NCBI RefSeq assembly: GCF_006715225.1
Contig: NZ_VFMU01000001.1
Location: forward strand, 4,154,001-4,218,000
Length of the DNA: 64,000 bases
Source: Arthrobacter sp. SLBN-112
Lineage (GTDB): Bacteria > Actinomycetota > Actinomycetes > Actinomycetales > Micrococcaceae
Direction of reading: 5' to 3'
Position numbers and translations under genes: made by a program. Position 1 is the stretch's first letter. Every line of letters starts with the position of its first letter. Of the stretch, positions 35,181 through 44,905 are shown piece by piece. The notes below the pieces were generated by a model. It did no database searches, was not told the origin of the DNA, and saw nothing but the letters and a program-made list of their open reading frames with translations.

Positions 35181-36530
35181 ATGACACTGCACCTGGACCG
35201 GAGGCATTTCCTGGGCCTGGCAGGGGTATCCGCCTCTGCCGCCGCCCTTGCCGCATGCGGCGGACCATCCACAACCGGCGGCGGCCAAGCTACCTCCCAG
35301 GCGGCCGAGATCGACTTCAAGGACGTGAAGCCGGCGGCCAAGATCGACTTCTGGTCCAGCCACCCAGGCCAGTCGCAGGATGTGGAGAAAAGCCTGATCG
35401 AAAAATTCCACGCCAAGAACCCGGACATCACGGTCAACCTGGTTACCGCCGGAGCCAACTACGAGGAAATCGCCCAGAAGTTCCAGACCGCGCAGGCGGC
35501 AAAGTCGGGCCTGCCGGGCGTAGTGGTCCTGTCCGACGTCTGGTGGTTCCGCTACTACACCAACGGCAGCATCATTCCCGTGGATGGCCTGATCAAGCAG
35601 CTGGACATGAGGATGGACGATTTCCAGCAGTCGCTGGTGAACGACTACAAGTACGACAACAAGCAGTGGGCGCTGCCGTACGGCCGCTCAACGCCGCTGT
35701 TCTACTACAACAAGGACCATTTTGCGGCGGCCGGCCTTCCCGACCGGGCGCCGAAGACCTGGGATGAATTCGCTGAATGGGCGCCCAAGCTGAAGGCCAG
35801 CTCGGGCGCGCAGTACGCCTACATCTACCCCGCCCTCGCCGGGTACGCGGGCTGGACACTGCAGAACATGCTGTGGGGCTGGGGCGGCGGCTGGTCCAAG
35901 GAATGGGACATCACGTGCGACTCCACTGAGTCCGTGGCCGCGCTGCAGTGGGCGCAGGATTCGATCTATAAGGACAAGTGGGCCGGCGTCTCGTCCAAGG
36001 AAGCCGCGGATGACTTCTCTGCCGGCCTGACATCCACCACCATCTCCTCCACAGGTTCGCTGCTGGGAATCCTGAAGTCCGCCAAGTTCAACGTGGGCGT
36101 TGGTTTCCTGCCGGGCGGGCCCAAGGCGCAGTCAAACGTGTGCCCCACCGGCGGCGCCGGCCTGGGTATTCCCAGCGGCATCACCAAGGAAGAGCAGCTC
36201 GCGGCCGGAAAGTTCCTGGACTTCGTCACCCAGCCGGCGAGCACCGCGGAGTTCTCTGCGGCCACCGGCTACATGCCCACCCGCAAGTCCGCGGACATGG
36301 CGTCCGTCCTGGCCAAGACGCCGCAGATCAAGACCGCCATGGACCAGCTGGCCGTAACCAAGGTCCAGGACAACGCCCGGGTGTTCCTGCCCGGCGCCGA
36401 CCAGGAAATGGCCAAGGCCGCCGCGAAGATCCTCACCCAACAGGGCGATGTGAAGTCCACCATGACGGACCTGAAGAACACGCTGCAGAGCATCTACGAC
36501 CGCGACGTGAAGCCGAAGCTGAAGTCCTGA
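35181..36530 (+). CDS. Tat-exported solute-binding lipoprotein (UgpB-like)
   Basis: 449-residue extracellular binding protein of the sugar/glycerol-phosphate family. The signal peptide has a twin-arginine motif (R7-R8 in RRHFLGLAG) and a lipobox L23-A24-A25-C26, so it is likely Tat-exported and lipid-anchored. The STPLFYYNKDHF block resembles UgpB-type proteins that bind glycerol-3-phosphate or its diesters, but ordinary oligosaccharides remain possible. Start at 35181 with GAAAGGA upstream. A strong terminator follows. Confidence 0.9.
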   Translation: MTLHLDRRHFLGLAGVSASAAALAACGGPSTTGGGQATSQAAEIDFKDVKPAAKIDFWSSHPGQSQDVEKSLIEKFHAKNPDITVNLVTAGANYEEIAQKFQTAQAAKSGLPGVVVLSDVWWFRYYTNGSIIPVDGLIKQLDMRMDDFQQSLVNDYKYDNKQWALPYGRSTPLFYYNKDHFAAAGLPDRAPKTWDEFAEWAPKLKASSGAQYAYIYPALAGYAGWTLQNMLWGWGGGWSKEWDITCDSTESVAALQWAQDSIYKDKWAGVSSKEAADDFSAGLTSTTISSTGSLLGILKSAKFNVGVGFLPGGPKAQSNVCPTGGAGLGIPSGITKEEQLAAGKFLDFVTQPASTAEFSAATGYMPTRKSADMASVLAKTPQIKTAMDQLAVTKVQDNARVFLPGADQEMAKAAAKILTQQGDVKSTMTDLKNTLQSIYDRDVKPKLKS

Positions 36531-36564
36531 CGCCTCGCGACGCGCAGATCCACCGGCGATACGC

Positions 36565-36608
36565 AAAATCCCTGTCGACACCCGCATTCGGGTCTCGGCA
36601 GGGATTTT
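36565..36608. terminator. bidirectional terminator between importer operon and map
   Basis: AAAATCCCTG (36565-36574) pairs with CAGGGATTTT (36599-36608), with an inner ACCCG/CGGGT stem and an outer CGCAGAT/ATCTGCG extension. T runs flank both sides between convergent genes. Confidence 0.82.
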
Positions 36609-36636
36609 CTGCGTCGCAGGCGAATCTGCGCTTCGA

Positions 36637-37464
36637 TTACGGAATCGGCACCGGGGTGACGCCGAGGGGCTCCAGGTGCTCCGCGCCGCCGTCGGGCGCT
36701 GAAAGCACCCAGATGCCCTTTTCGTGGACGGCCACCGAGTGCTCCCACTGGCAGGAGCGCTTGCCGTCGGTGGTGACCACGGTCCAGTCGTCGTCCAAGA
36801 CTGCGGTGTCAATGCTGCCCCGCACCAGCATGGGCTCAATGGCAAGGCACAGGCCCGGCTTGATCCTGGGACCGCGGTGGTTGGTGCGGTAATTCAACAC
36901 GTCCGGTGCCATGTGCATCTCGGAGCCGATGCCGTGGCCCACGTAGTCCTCCAGGATGCCCAGCGGTTTGCCCGGAACGGACGAAACGTAGTCGTCGATG
37001 GCGGCGCCGATGTCACCCACATGCGTGCCAGTGGCCAGCGCCGCGATCCCCCGCCACATGGCGGCCTGCGTGACATCGGAAAGCCGCTGGTCCTCAGGAT
37101 CCGCGGTTCCCACGATGACCGTGCGGGCGGAATCCGAATGCCAGCCGTTGACGATCGCTCCGCCGTCGATGGAGATGATGTCACCGTCCTGCAGCACCCG
37201 GCTGCCGGGGATGCCGTGCACCACTTCCTCGTTAACCGATGTGCAGATGGTGGCCGGGAAGCCGTGGTAACCCAGGAAGTTGGACTTGGCGCCCGCCTCG
37301 TTGAGGACGGCGGCGAAGACGTCGTCGAGGTGCTTGGTGGTGACCCCAGGCACCGCTGCGGCAACGGCGGCATCCAGTGCACGGCTGAGGACCAGGCCGG
37401 CCTCGTGCATGGTGCGCATCTGGGCGTTGTTCTTGAATTCGATCCGGGGCTGGCCGAAGGCCAT
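36637..37464 (-). CDS. map: methionine aminopeptidase type I
   Basis: 275-residue metalloenzyme that removes the initiator Met from nascent proteins. The ATG at 37464 follows GAAAGGAAA and gives MAFGQPRIEFKNN; a longer start inside the upstream hairpin is rejected. The five metal ligands are visible in SIDGGAIVNGWHSDSARTV (two Asp), GHGIG (His), AIEPM (Glu) and WEHSVAV (Glu). It is third in the secY-adk-map unit, after a perfect hairpin. Confidence 0.96.
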   Translation of the reverse strand: MAFGQPRIEFKNNAQMRTMHEAGLVLSRALDAAVAAAVPGVTTKHLDDVFAAVLNEAGAKSNFLGYHGFPATICTSVNEEVVHGIPGSRVLQDGDIISIDGGAIVNGWHSDSARTVIVGTADPEDQRLSDVTQAAMWRGIAALATGTHVGDIGAAIDDYVSSVPGKPLGILEDYVGHGIGSEMHMAPDVLNYRTNHRGPRIKPGLCLAIEPMLVRGSIDTAVLDDDWTVVTTDGKRSCQWEHSVAVHEKGIWVLSAPDGGAEHLEPLGVTPVPIP

Positions 37465-37485
37465 GGTGTTTCCTTTCAAATGGCT

Positions 37486-37516
37486 GAGGCTCCTCCCGGA
37501 TGCCGGGAGGAGCCTC
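37486..37516 (-). other. perfect 14-bp hairpin between adk and map
   Basis: Arms 37486-37499 and 37503-37516 pair perfectly around a 3-nt ATG loop. There is no T run on the minus strand; the hairpin ends about 20 nt before the map start. Attenuation or mRNA processing is possible. Confidence 0.7.
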
Positions 37517-37535
37517 AATAAACCGGGCGCCTTGG

Positions 37536-38114
37536 TCAGGCTGCCTGTGCGGCCTTGATGGCCTGCATCACGCGGTTGGTGACTTCGTCGATGGGGCCGA
37601 TCCCGTCAACCTGGGTGAGGATGCCGCGCTCGGCATACTTGGCCACCACGGCTTCGGTCTGCTCGTGGTAGAGGTCCAGGCGGTGGCGGATGACGGCTTC
37701 GTTGTCGTCGCTCCGGCCCGTTTCCTTGGCCCGGCCGAGCAGCCGGTGAACCAGTTCCTCGTCATCTGCGGTCAGCTGCAGGACCACGTCGAGCTTCTCG
37801 TCGCCATCGGCGAGGATCTCGTCAAGGTAGTCCACCTGCGCGGTGGTGCGCGGGTAGCCGTCCAGCAGGAAGCCGTTTTCGACGTCGGACTCGCCCAGGC
37901 GGTCGCGGACCATCTTGTTGGTCACGCTGTCCGGAACGAAGTCCCCGTTGTCCATGTACTTCTTGGCCTCGAGGCCCAGCGGGGTCTCACCCTTCACGTT
38001 GGCCCGGAAGATGTCGCCGGTAGAGATGGCCACAACGCCGAGGCGTTCTGAAATCCGCTCTGCCTGCGTTCCTTTTCCGGAACCGGGAGGTCCAATAATC
38101 AGCATTCTCGTCAT
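37536..38114 (-). CDS. adk: adenylate kinase (short form)
   Basis: 192-residue nucleotide kinase interconverting AMP, ADP and ATP. P-loop GPPGSGKGT at 8-16; the LLDGYPRT and DDNEAVIRHR blocks are present. The LID is the short type without a zinc-finger insertion, as usual in actinobacteria. Its ATG overlaps the secY stop by 4 nt (ATGA), which fixes the start. Confidence 0.97.
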   Translation of the reverse strand: MTRMLIIGPPGSGKGTQAERISERLGVVAISTGDIFRANVKGETPLGLEAKKYMDNGDFVPDSVTNKMVRDRLGESDVENGFLLDGYPRTTAQVDYLDEILADGDEKLDVVLQLTADDEELVHRLLGRAKETGRSDDNEAVIRHRLDLYHEQTEAVVAKYAERGILTQVDGIGPIDEVTNRVMQAIKAAQAA

Positions 38115-39421
38115 CGCAAAAGCCCTTCGTAGTGACGTTGTTGTAGCTGCGCATCAATCTGCTTTACGGTCTCCAAACCAACGCCCACCATGATCAGGAT
38201 CGAGGTGCCACCGAACGGGAAGTTCTGGTTCGCGTTGATCAGTACCAGTGCCACCAGCGGGATCAGAGCCACGAAGCCCAGGTAGAGGGCGCCGGGCAGG
38301 GTGATCCGTGAGAGCACGTACTGCAGGTAATCAGCGGTCGGCCTGCCGGCGCGGATACCTGGAATGAAGCCGCCGTACTTCTTCATGTTGTCTGAGACTT
38401 CTTCAGGGTTGAAGGTAATCGCGACGTAGAAGTAGGTGAAGAACACGATCAGGACGAAGTAAACCGCCATGTAGATCGGGTGGTCACCGCGGGTGAGGTT
38501 GTTGTTGATCCACTCAACCCACGGTTGCATTGACTCGCCGTTCCGGGGCTGGTTGAACTGAGCGATCAGCCCGGGAAGGTAGAGCATGGAGGAAGCGAAG
38601 ATCACCGGAATGACGCCGGCCATGTTCACTTTGATGGGAATGTAGGTGCTGGTGCCGCCCACGGTGCGCCGGCCGATCATCCGCTTGGCGTACTGGACGG
38701 GAACGCGCCGCTGCGACTGCTCCACGAAGACCACCAGTGCCACGGTGAGCAGGCCCACGGCCAGGACGATGAAGAACGTCCCGGGACCCTGCGAAGTCCA
38801 GATGGCACCCAGCGAGGTGGGGAACTGTGCGGCGATGGAGGTGAAGATGAGCAGCGACATGCCGTTGCCCACGCCCTTCTCCGTGACGAGCTCGCCCATC
38901 CACATGATCAGGCCGGTGCCGGCCGTCAGCGTGATGATGATCAGGATGGTGGTGATGATGCTGGTGTCCGGGATGATCGGCAGCTGGCAGCCGGGAAGCA
39001 ACTGCCCTGAGCGGGCCAGCGATACCAGGGTGGTGGCGTTGAGCAGGCCCAGCGCAATGGTGAGGTAGCGGGTGTACTGGGTCAGCTTGGACTGGCCCGA
39101 CGCTCCCTCTTCGTAGAGCTGCTGGAACCGGGGAATGACCACCCGGAGCAGCTGGACGATGATGCTCGCCGTGATGTAGGGCATGATGCCCAGGGCGAAG
39201 ATGGACACCTGGAGCAGAGCACCGCCGCTGAAGAGGTTAACGAGCTGGTACAGCCCGCCGGCGGTCTGACCGTTCTGCAAGCATTGCTGGACATTCTGGT
39301 AGTTCACACCTGGCGAGGGAATGAAAGCACCCAAGCGGAATATGGTGATGATTCCCAGCGTGAACAACAACTTGCGTCGCAGATCAGGCGTGCGAAAGGC
39401 CCGGCCAAATGCGCTAAGCAA
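38111..39421 (-). CDS. secY: protein translocase subunit SecY
   Basis: 436-residue, ten-helix channel of the general secretion pathway. A TTG at 39421 is chosen: it is preceded by a perfect AGGAGG at close spacing, and it gives the family start MLSAFGRAFRTPDLRRKLLF. An upstream ATG at 39478 adds 19 residues with no ribosome binding site. The plug region FSGGAL and the cytosolic loops that meet SecA and the ribosome (VPVQYAKRM) are present. It lies downstream of the rplO terminator, so secY-adk-map needs its own promoter. Confidence 0.95.
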   Translation of the reverse strand: MLSAFGRAFRTPDLRRKLLFTLGIITIFRLGAFIPSPGVNYQNVQQCLQNGQTAGGLYQLVNLFSGGALLQVSIFALGIMPYITASIIVQLLRVVIPRFQQLYEEGASGQSKLTQYTRYLTIALGLLNATTLVSLARSGQLLPGCQLPIIPDTSIITTILIIITLTAGTGLIMWMGELVTEKGVGNGMSLLIFTSIAAQFPTSLGAIWTSQGPGTFFIVLAVGLLTVALVVFVEQSQRRVPVQYAKRMIGRRTVGGTSTYIPIKVNMAGVIPVIFASSMLYLPGLIAQFNQPRNGESMQPWVEWINNNLTRGDHPIYMAVYFVLIVFFTYFYVAITFNPEEVSDNMKKYGGFIPGIRAGRPTADYLQYVLSRITLPGALYLGFVALIPLVALVLINANQNFPFGGTSILIMVGVGLETVKQIDAQLQQRHYEGLLR

Positions 39422-39568
39422 GCGTCCTCCTGTGGTGTCAATAAGAGTGGGGTGGCGGAACTTGATAAATCCCGACAACCGAGTCTAACGGTTCAATGTG
39501 CCGTGCGAACAATCCATGCCGGCGCCCATGCGCCGGAAGGCTGGAAAAATACGCCCGGCGGATATGGA

Positions 39569-39613
39569 AAACTCCCGGTATCCGGGGCCGTAGCCCATGG
39601 ATACCGGGAGTTT
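39569..39613 (-). terminator. terminator ending the spc ribosomal operon after rplO
   Basis: A perfect 15-bp stem (39569-39583 with 39599-39613) and a 15-nt loop begin 20 nt after the rplO stop, with a T4 run on the minus strand. Confidence 0.85.
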
Positions 39614-39632
39614 CAACAGCTGGCGCCGTCCC

Positions 39633-40118
39633 TTAGAGGGCGGTGGTGCTTCCGCCTGCTGCAGCAATCTTTTCAGCGGCACTGGCCGAGAATGCGTGGG
39701 CGGTGACGTCAACCTTGACGGTGATGTCGCCGGTGCCCAGCACCTTGACGGGCTGGTTCTTGCGAACGGCACCCTTTTCGACCAGGTTCTCCACGGTGAC
39801 TGCGCCACCTTCCGGGAACAGCTCGCTGAGCTTGTCCAGGTTTACAACCTGGAACTCAACCCGGAACGGGTTCTTGAAGCCACGCAGCTTCGGCAGGCGC
39901 ATGTGCAGCGGCAGCTGGCCGCCGGCAAAGCCAGCCTTCACCTGGTAGCGGGCAGCAGTACCCTTGGTACCGCGACCGGCGGTCTTACCCTTGGATGCCT
40001 CACCACGACCAACACGGGTCTTGGCGGTCTTGGCACCCGGAGCGGGACGCAGGTGGTGAACCTTCAGGGCGTTCTGCTTCTCAGCAGCCTGTGCCTTATC
40101 AGCAGTGTTCTCTGCCAT
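39633..40118 (-). CDS. rplO: 50S ribosomal protein uL15
   Basis: 161-residue early-assembly protein with the Gly/Arg/Lys-rich N-terminal arm that threads into 23S rRNA ([21 protein letters not shown]). Starts directly after the rpmD stop. The first 16 residues ([16 protein letters not shown]) form an acidic-to-neutral extension. Last gene of the spc operon proper, before its terminator. Confidence 0.98.
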   Translation of the reverse strand: MAENTADKAQAAEKQNALKVHHLRPAPGAKTAKTRVGRGEASKGKTAGRGTKGTAARYQVKAGFAGGQLPLHMRLPKLRGFKNPFRVEFQVVNLDKLSELFPEGGAVTVENLVEKGAVRKNQPVKVLGTGDITVKVDVTAHAFSASAAEKIAAAGGSTTAL

Positions 40119-40325
40119 TTACTTCGCCTCCTCTACCTTTACCAGGTGCGGAACCGTGTTGAGCATGCCAACGGTCACGGCATCGGCGGTGCGGACAACA
40201 GTGTGTCCGATCCGCTTCAGGCCGAGGGACCGCAGGGTGTCGCGCTGGTTCTGCTTGCCGCCAATGGCGGACTTGATCTGAGTGATCTCCAACTGGGCGT
40301 CGGAGGGGACCAGGTTCTTAGCCAT
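40119..40325 (-). CDS. rpmD: 50S ribosomal protein uL30
   Basis: 68-residue protein with the standard ferredoxin-like fold motifs [20 protein letters not shown] and [10 protein letters not shown]. It is tightly packed between rpsE (2-nt gap) and rplO (no gap). Confidence 0.98.
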   Translation of the reverse strand: MAKNLVPSDAQLEITQIKSAIGGKQNQRDTLRSLGLKRIGHTVVRTADAVTVGMLNTVPHLVKVEEAK

Positions 40326-40327
40326 GA

Positions 40328-41044
40328 CTAAACACCTGCCTTCGGTGCCAGGAGGGCCTTCACCAGCGCCGCCGGAGCGATCTCGTCCAGCGGCAGGCCG
40401 CGGCGTGCTGCCACTGCTGCCGGCTCTTCGAGGCGCTTCAGGGCATCAACGGTCGCGTGAACGATGTTGATGGCGTTGGAGGAACCGAGCGACTTGGAGA
40501 GGATGTCGTGGATGCCCACGCACTCCAGTACTGCACGGACCGGACCACCGGCGATAACACCGGTACCGGCGGAAGCCGGACGCAGCATTACGACGCCGGC
40601 AGCGGCTTCACCCTGAACGCGGTGCGGGATGGTGTTGCCAACGCGGGGAACGCGGAAGAAGGACTTCTTGGCCTCTTCAACGCCCTTGGCGATAGCAGCG
40701 GGAACTTCCTTGGCCTTGCCGTAGCCCACGCCGACCATGCCGTTACCGTCACCAACGACGACCAGTGCGGTGAAGCTGAAGCGACGACCACCCTTGACGA
40801 CCTTGGAAACGCGGTTGATGGTGACAACGCGCTCTACGAACTGGTTCTTCTCGGCTTCACGGCCACCGTCGCGGCCGCCACGGCCACCGCGGTCGCCGCG
40901 GCCCTGGCCGCGGTCGCCACGCTCGCCGCGACGGGCGCCACCACGGCGGTCCTCGGCAGCGGGGGCAGTGGTCTCAGCAGCGGCGGCCTCGGGGGCCTTC
41001 TGATCTGCAGACACAGTGTCCTTTTCGTTGTTTGCTTCGGTCAC
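40328..41044 (-). CDS. rpsE: 30S ribosomal protein uS5 with RG-rich N-terminal arm
   Basis: 238-residue protein of the mRNA entry channel and of decoding fidelity. The core starts near residue 66 ([20 protein letters not shown]) and is normal. Residues 1-65 are an unusual extension: an Ala/Glu-rich start, then a run of Arg-Gly and Gly-Arg-Gly-Asp repeats (about 33-62). The C-terminal tail of S3 in the same cluster has the same composition. It overlaps rplR by 4 nt. Confidence 0.97.
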   Translation of the reverse strand: MTEANNEKDTVSADQKAPEAAAAETTAPAAEDRRGGARRGERGDRGQGRGDRGGRGGRDGGREAEKNQFVERVVTINRVSKVVKGGRRFSFTALVVVGDGNGMVGVGYGKAKEVPAAIAKGVEEAKKSFFRVPRVGNTIPHRVQGEAAAGVVMLRPASAGTGVIAGGPVRAVLECVGIHDILSKSLGSSNAINIVHATVDALKRLEEPAAVAARRGLPLDEIAPAALVKALLAPKAGV

Positions 41045-41424
41045 AGTGACAGCCCACCTTCGCGTGCACCGTCGGCGACGGCGGCAATGCGGCCGTGGTA
41101 CTTGTTGCCACCACGGTCGAACACGACAGCCTCGACGCCGGCAGCCTTGGCACGTTCGGCAACGAGCTCGCCAACGCGCTTGGCCTTGGCAGTCTTGTCA
41201 CCGTCGAATGCACGAAGGTCGGCTTCCAGGGTGGATGCGCTTGCTACGGTCTGGCCAATGCTGTCATCGACAACCTGGACAAATACGTGGCGTGCGGAGC
41301 GGTTGACCACCAGGCGGGGGCGGACAGCCGTACCGGAAATGCGCTTGCGGATACGAAGCTGGCGGCGGCTGCGGGCAGCAGCCTTGCTCTTGTTCGTACG
41401 CTTCTTGTTAATGGAGATGGCCAT
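41041..41424 (-). CDS. rplR: 50S ribosomal protein uL18
   Basis: 127-residue 5S rRNA-binding protein. The basic N-terminus ([20 protein letters not shown]) and the block [16 protein letters not shown] are typical, and the end EGGLSL is normal. Its stop overlaps the rpsE start by 4 nt, and it begins 2 nt after rplF. Confidence 0.98.
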   Translation of the reverse strand: MAISINKKRTNKSKAAARSRRQLRIRKRISGTAVRPRLVVNRSARHVFVQVVDDSIGQTVASASTLEADLRAFDGDKTAKAKRVGELVAERAKAAGVEAVVFDRGGNKYHGRIAAVADGAREGGLSL

Positions 41425-41426
41425 GG

Positions 41427-41963
41427 TTACTTACCAGCCTTTCCGACCTTGCGGCGGATGACTTCGCCGGCGTAACGGATGCCCTTGCCCTTGTACGGGT
41501 CAGGCTTCCGCAGCTTACGAATGTTGGCAGCAACTTCGCCGACCTGCTGCTTATTGATACCTGAGACAGAGAGCTTGGTCGGTCCCTCTACTGCAAAGGT
41601 GATGCCGGCCGGAGCTGCAACGCTGACCGGGTGGCTGAAGCCGAGAGCGAACTCAAGGTCAGATCCCTTGGCCTGAACGCGGTAACCGGTACCAACGATT
41701 TCAAGCTTCTTCTCGTAGCCTGCGGTGACGCCCTGGATCATGTTGGCGATCAGGGTGCGGGTCAGGCCGTGGAGTGAACGGGAGGCGCGCTCGTCGTTCG
41801 GGCGGCTGACGGTCAGGGTGTTCTCGTCCAGGGCAACCTCGATCGGGCTGGCCACAGTGTGGCTCAGCTCGCCCTTGGAACCCTTGACGCTGACGACAGA
41901 GCCGTCAACCTTGACCTCAACGCCGGCAGGAACGGTGATGGGGAGACGTCCAATACGTGACAT
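41427..41963 (-). CDS. rplF: 50S ribosomal protein uL6
   Basis: 178-residue protein near the GTPase-associated centre. [17 protein letters not shown] is the universal start and [19 protein letters not shown] the universal C-terminal block. It lies 18 nt after rpsH. Confidence 0.98.
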   Translation of the reverse strand: MSRIGRLPITVPAGVEVKVDGSVVSVKGSKGELSHTVASPIEVALDENTLTVSRPNDERASRSLHGLTRTLIANMIQGVTAGYEKKLEIVGTGYRVQAKGSDLEFALGFSHPVSVAAPAGITFAVEGPTKLSVSGINKQQVGEVAANIRKLRKPDPYKGKGIRYAGEVIRRKVGKAGK

Positions 41964-41981
41964 TATTCTCTTCCTTTCCCG

Positions 41982-42380
41982 TTACCAGACGTACGCGAGG
42001 ACTTCGCCGCCCACGCCCTTCTTGCCGGCCTGCTTGTCAGTCAGGAGGCCGGAAGAGGTGGACAGGATTGCGATACCCAGGCCACCGAGCACGTGAGGCA
42101 GGTTGGTGGACTTCGCGTAAACGCGGAGACCCGGCTTGGAGATGCGGCGTACACCGGCGATGGAACGCTCGCGGTTCGGACCGAACTTGAGTTCGAGGGT
42201 CAGCTTCTTGCCAACCTCAGCGTCCTCTTCCTTCCAGCCGGCGATGAAACCTTCGGCCTTGAGGATGTCGGCAACGCGTGCCTTGAGCTTGCTGTAAGGC
42301 ATAGACACGGAGTCGTGGTATGCCGAGTTTGCATTACGCAGGCGCGTAAGCATATCTGCGACAGGATCTGTCATTGTCAT
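41982..42380 (-). CDS. rpsH: 30S ribosomal protein uS8
   Basis: 132-residue 16S-binding protein, the translational repressor of the spc operon in E. coli. [20 protein letters not shown] and the C-terminal [20 protein letters not shown] are canonical. Only 82 nt separate it from rplE, with no room for rpsN, so the S14 gene present here in most bacteria is missing. The Micrococcus luteus spc operon has the same gap. Confidence 0.98.
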   Translation of the reverse strand: MTMTDPVADMLTRLRNANSAYHDSVSMPYSKLKARVADILKAEGFIAGWKEEDAEVGKKLTLELKFGPNRERSIAGVRRISKPGLRVYAKSTNLPHVLGGLGIAILSTSSGLLTDKQAGKKGVGGEVLAYVW

Positions 42381-42462
42381 GTGGGCTCATGCCCTTCCTC
42401 GTAACGGTTTCCGCCGTTCCGTCCTTGACGGAGCGGAGCGGCCGGACCTTTTACGTAGTTAA

Positions 42463-43044
42463 TTAAGCTTCGGTTTTGAACGGGAAACCAAGCGCCTTGA
42501 GCAGCGCGCGGCCTTCGTCGTCGGTCTTGGCGGTGGTGACGACCGTGATGTCCATACCGCGGACGCGGTCAATCTTGTCCTGGTCGATTTCGTGGAACAT
42601 AACCTGTTCGGTCAGACCGAAGGTGTAGTTGCCGTTGCCATCGAACTGCTTGCCGCTCAGGCCGCGGAAGTCGCGGATACGGGGCAGTGCCAGGGTGACC
42701 AGACGGTCCACAAATTCCCACATACGGTCGCCACGCAGGGTTGCGTGTGCACCGATGGGCATGCCTTCGCGCAGCTTGAACTGTGCGATCGACTTGCGGG
42801 CCTTGGTAACCTGCGGCTTCTGGCCGGTGATCTGGGTGAGGTCGCGGACAGCGCCGTCGATCAGCTTGGAGTCCTTGGCGGCATCTCCAACACCCATGTT
42901 CACAACAACCTTGACCAGACGGGGAACCTGGTTCACGTTGGCGTACTTGAACTCATCCTGGAGCTGGCCCTTGATGGTTTCGGCGTACTTGGTCTTCAGA
43001 CGAGGAACGATCTTCGTTGCCGGAGTCTCGAGAGTCTCAGTCAT
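42463..43044 (-). CDS. rplE: 50S ribosomal protein uL5
   Basis: 193-residue 5S rRNA-binding protein of the central protuberance. A short N-terminal extension (about 10 residues) precedes [11 protein letters not shown]; the blocks [20 protein letters not shown] and [19 protein letters not shown] are standard. The start shares one base with the rplX stop (TAATG). Confidence 0.98.
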   Translation of the reverse strand: MTETLETPATKIVPRLKTKYAETIKGQLQDEFKYANVNQVPRLVKVVVNMGVGDAAKDSKLIDGAVRDLTQITGQKPQVTKARKSIAQFKLREGMPIGAHATLRGDRMWEFVDRLVTLALPRIRDFRGLSGKQFDGNGNYTFGLTEQVMFHEIDQDKIDRVRGMDITVVTTAKTDDEGRALLKALGFPFKTEA

Positions 43045-43406
43045 TAGATGTCCTTCCCGGAGCTCTTGGACACGCGGATGCGGACGGTCTTCTGGACGCC
43101 GTTCTTCTCCACAGTGTCGAGGCGGAAGCCCACGCGGGTCGGCTTCTTGGTCGACGGGTCAACCAGGGCCACGTTGGAAATGTGGATCGGGGCCTCTACG
43201 ACCTCGATGCCGCCGGTCTTGGTGCCGCGCTGCGACTGTCCAACACGGGTGTGCTTGGTGACGCGGTTGATACCCTCAACCAGCACGCGGTTGGTGTCGG
43301 TGAATACGCGCAGAACCTTGCCCTGCTTGCCACGGTCGCCGCCGCGCTCAGCCTTGGCGCCAGTGATGACCTGAACCAGGTCACCCTTCTTGATCTTTGC
43401 AGCCAT
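43044..43406 (-). CDS. rplX: 50S ribosomal protein uL24
   Basis: 120-residue assembly-initiator protein with an N-terminal KOW motif ([28 protein letters not shown], shortened here) and the block [14 protein letters not shown]. It lies 3 nt after rplN and is coupled to rplE by TAATG. Confidence 0.97.
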   Translation of the reverse strand: MAAKIKKGDLVQVITGAKAERGGDRGKQGKVLRVFTDTNRVLVEGINRVTKHTRVGQSQRGTKTGGIEVVEAPIHISNVALVDPSTKKPTRVGFRLDTVEKNGVQKTVRIRVSKSSGKDI

Positions 43407-43409
43407 GGA

Positions 43410-43778
43410 CTAGAGCACCTCCGGAGCCAGAGAAACGATCTTCATGAACTTCTTGTCACGCAGTTCACGACCAACCGGTCCGAAGATACGGGTACCGCGG
43501 GGGTCACCGTCGTTCTTCAGGATCACAGCTGCGTTCTCGTCAAACTTGATGTAGGAACCATCCGCACGGCGGCGTTCCTTCTTGGTACGGACGATGACGG
43601 CCTTAACCACATCGCCCTTCTTTACGTTGCCGCCCGGGATTGCATCCTTGACGGTGGCGACAATAACGTCACCAATGCCTGCGTAGCGACGGCCGGATCC
43701 ACCGAGAACGCGAATGGTAAGGATTTCCTTAGCACCCGTGTTGTCGGCGACCTTCAGTCGCGACTCCTGCTGAATCAC
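43410..43778 (-). CDS. rplN: 50S ribosomal protein uL14
   Basis: 122-residue protein at the subunit interface, bridging helix 44 and the ribosome silencing factor site. [20 protein letters not shown] and the block [23 protein letters not shown] are universal. It is the first gene of a separate transcription unit: the S10 operon ends at a terminator near 44240, and a 446-nt leader region precedes this gene. Confidence 0.98.
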   Translation of the reverse strand: MIQQESRLKVADNTGAKEILTIRVLGGSGRRYAGIGDVIVATVKDAIPGGNVKKGDVVKAVIVRTKKERRRADGSYIKFDENAAVILKNDGDPRGTRIFGPVGRELRDKKFMKIVSLAPEVL

Positions 43779-44224
43779 TATTTACTCCTTGCGTCGCGCC
43801 GGTTCTCAGGCCGTGGTCTTGCTACGGAATGAGCCTTGCGGAACGGTTGATCGGGGTGTCTCTTGACCTGCCTGGATTTTGCCAGACCAGGCCTAAACGC
43901 CCGTGCCCGAAGCAGTTGCTCCCATCCGGTCCGGGACGGATCCCGGGCGCACAGGGGCACTATGCTGTGGCACGCTTGTTTACGAGGTTGATGATGGCGC
44001 GCGAAAGGCGCCATACAAACTCAATATCCTAGCACGTTTTCCGCCGGTCCCCATATCACCACCGTCCCCTGCCCTGCAAGACGGACGACGGCGTCACCCA
44101 CGGCGGCCTTTCGGCGCACCCAGGGCGCCACCGCCCGCCAGTCCAGGCCCCGCCGTCGTCCGCTGCCTCCGAAGCCGGCCTGCCGTGACGCGGGCAGCAG
44201 CCAGGCCGCCGCTTAAACGAGGAA
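43779..44224 (-). other. noncoding leader and promoter region upstream of rplN
   Basis: No gene is supported here. On the minus strand an extended -10 motif, TGC-TAGGAT, lies at 44034-44026. If used, the mRNA would have a leader of about 240 nt. The leader contains two clear stem-loops: TGGCGC/GCGCCA (43995-44000 with 44008-44013) and GCCTGG/CCAGGC (43870-43875 with 43887-43892). Feedback control by a ribosomal protein is possible but not shown. Confidence 0.45.
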
Positions 44225-44252
44225 GCCCCCGCTCCCGGAAGGGAGCAGGGGC
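44225..44252 (-). terminator. terminator ending the S10 operon after rpsQ
   Basis: A 12-bp G+C stem (44225-44236 with 44241-44252, one G-U in RNA) and a 4-nt loop begin 20 nt after the rpsQ stop. Confidence 0.75.
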
Positions 44253-44271
44253 AACAGCTAAGCAGCAGGTG

Positions 44272-44577
44272 CTACTTCGCCTTCTCGAGGATTTCCACGA
44301 GCCGCCAGTTCTTGGTGGCGGACAGCGGACGGGTCTCGGCGATGACTACGAGGTCGCCGATGCCGGCGGTGTTCTCTTCGTCGTGCGCCTTGACCTTGGA
44401 GGTGCGGCGGATGACCTTGCCGTACAGTGCGTGCTTCACGCGGTCTTCAACCTCGACAACGATGGTCTTTTCCATCTTGTCGGAGACCACGTAGCCGCGA
44501 CGGGTCTTGCGGTAACCGCGCTCCCCAGCCTTGGCTGCGGTAGCAGTTTCGGTCACGTTCTGGTCCTTTTCACTCAC
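44272..44577 (-). CDS. rpsQ: 30S ribosomal protein uS17
   Basis: 101-residue OB-fold protein that binds 16S rRNA early in assembly. A short N-terminal extension (about 18 residues, [18 protein letters not shown]) precedes [19 protein letters not shown]. Last gene of the S10 operon; its ATG overlaps the rpmC stop by 4 nt. Confidence 0.98.
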   Translation of the reverse strand: MSEKDQNVTETATAAKAGERGYRKTRRGYVVSDKMEKTIVVEVEDRVKHALYGKVIRRTSKVKAHDEENTAGIGDLVVIAETRPLSATKNWRLVEILEKAK

Positions 44578-44903
44578 TTGGCGTCCTCCTCGGTCTCAGC
44601 CTTTTCAGCCTTGTCGGCCTTCTTGGTTGAAGCCTTCTTGGACTTCTTTTCTTCCTTGGCTTCCACAACCGGTGCGGCAACCTCGGCACGAATGCCCAGC
44701 TCGCGTTCGCGGAGAACGGTGTAGATGCGGGCGATGTCCTTCTTTACCGCGCGCAGGCGACCGTGGTTCTCCAGCTGTCCGGTGGCGGACTGGAAACGCA
44801 GGTTGAACAGCTCTTCCTTGGCCTTGCGGAGTTCTTCAACGAGACGCTCGTTGTCGAAACCGTCCAGCTGTGCGGGAGCCAGATCCTTGGATCCTACTGC
44901 CAT
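44574..44903 (-). CDS. rpmC: 50S ribosomal protein uL29 with Lys/Glu-rich tail
   Basis: Protein at the tunnel exit, where trigger factor and SRP dock. The core ([20 protein letters not shown] to about residue 75) is normal. A tail of about 35 residues rich in Lys, Glu and Ala brings the length to 109, against about 65 in most bacteria. Together with the bL17 tail it puts two low-complexity arms near the exit site. Confidence 0.97.
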   Translation of the reverse strand: MAVGSKDLAPAQLDGFDNERLVEELRKAKEELFNLRFQSATGQLENHGRLRAVKKDIARIYTVLRERELGIRAEVAAPVVEAKEEKKSKKASTKKADKAEKAETEEDAK

Positions 44904-44905
44904 TT

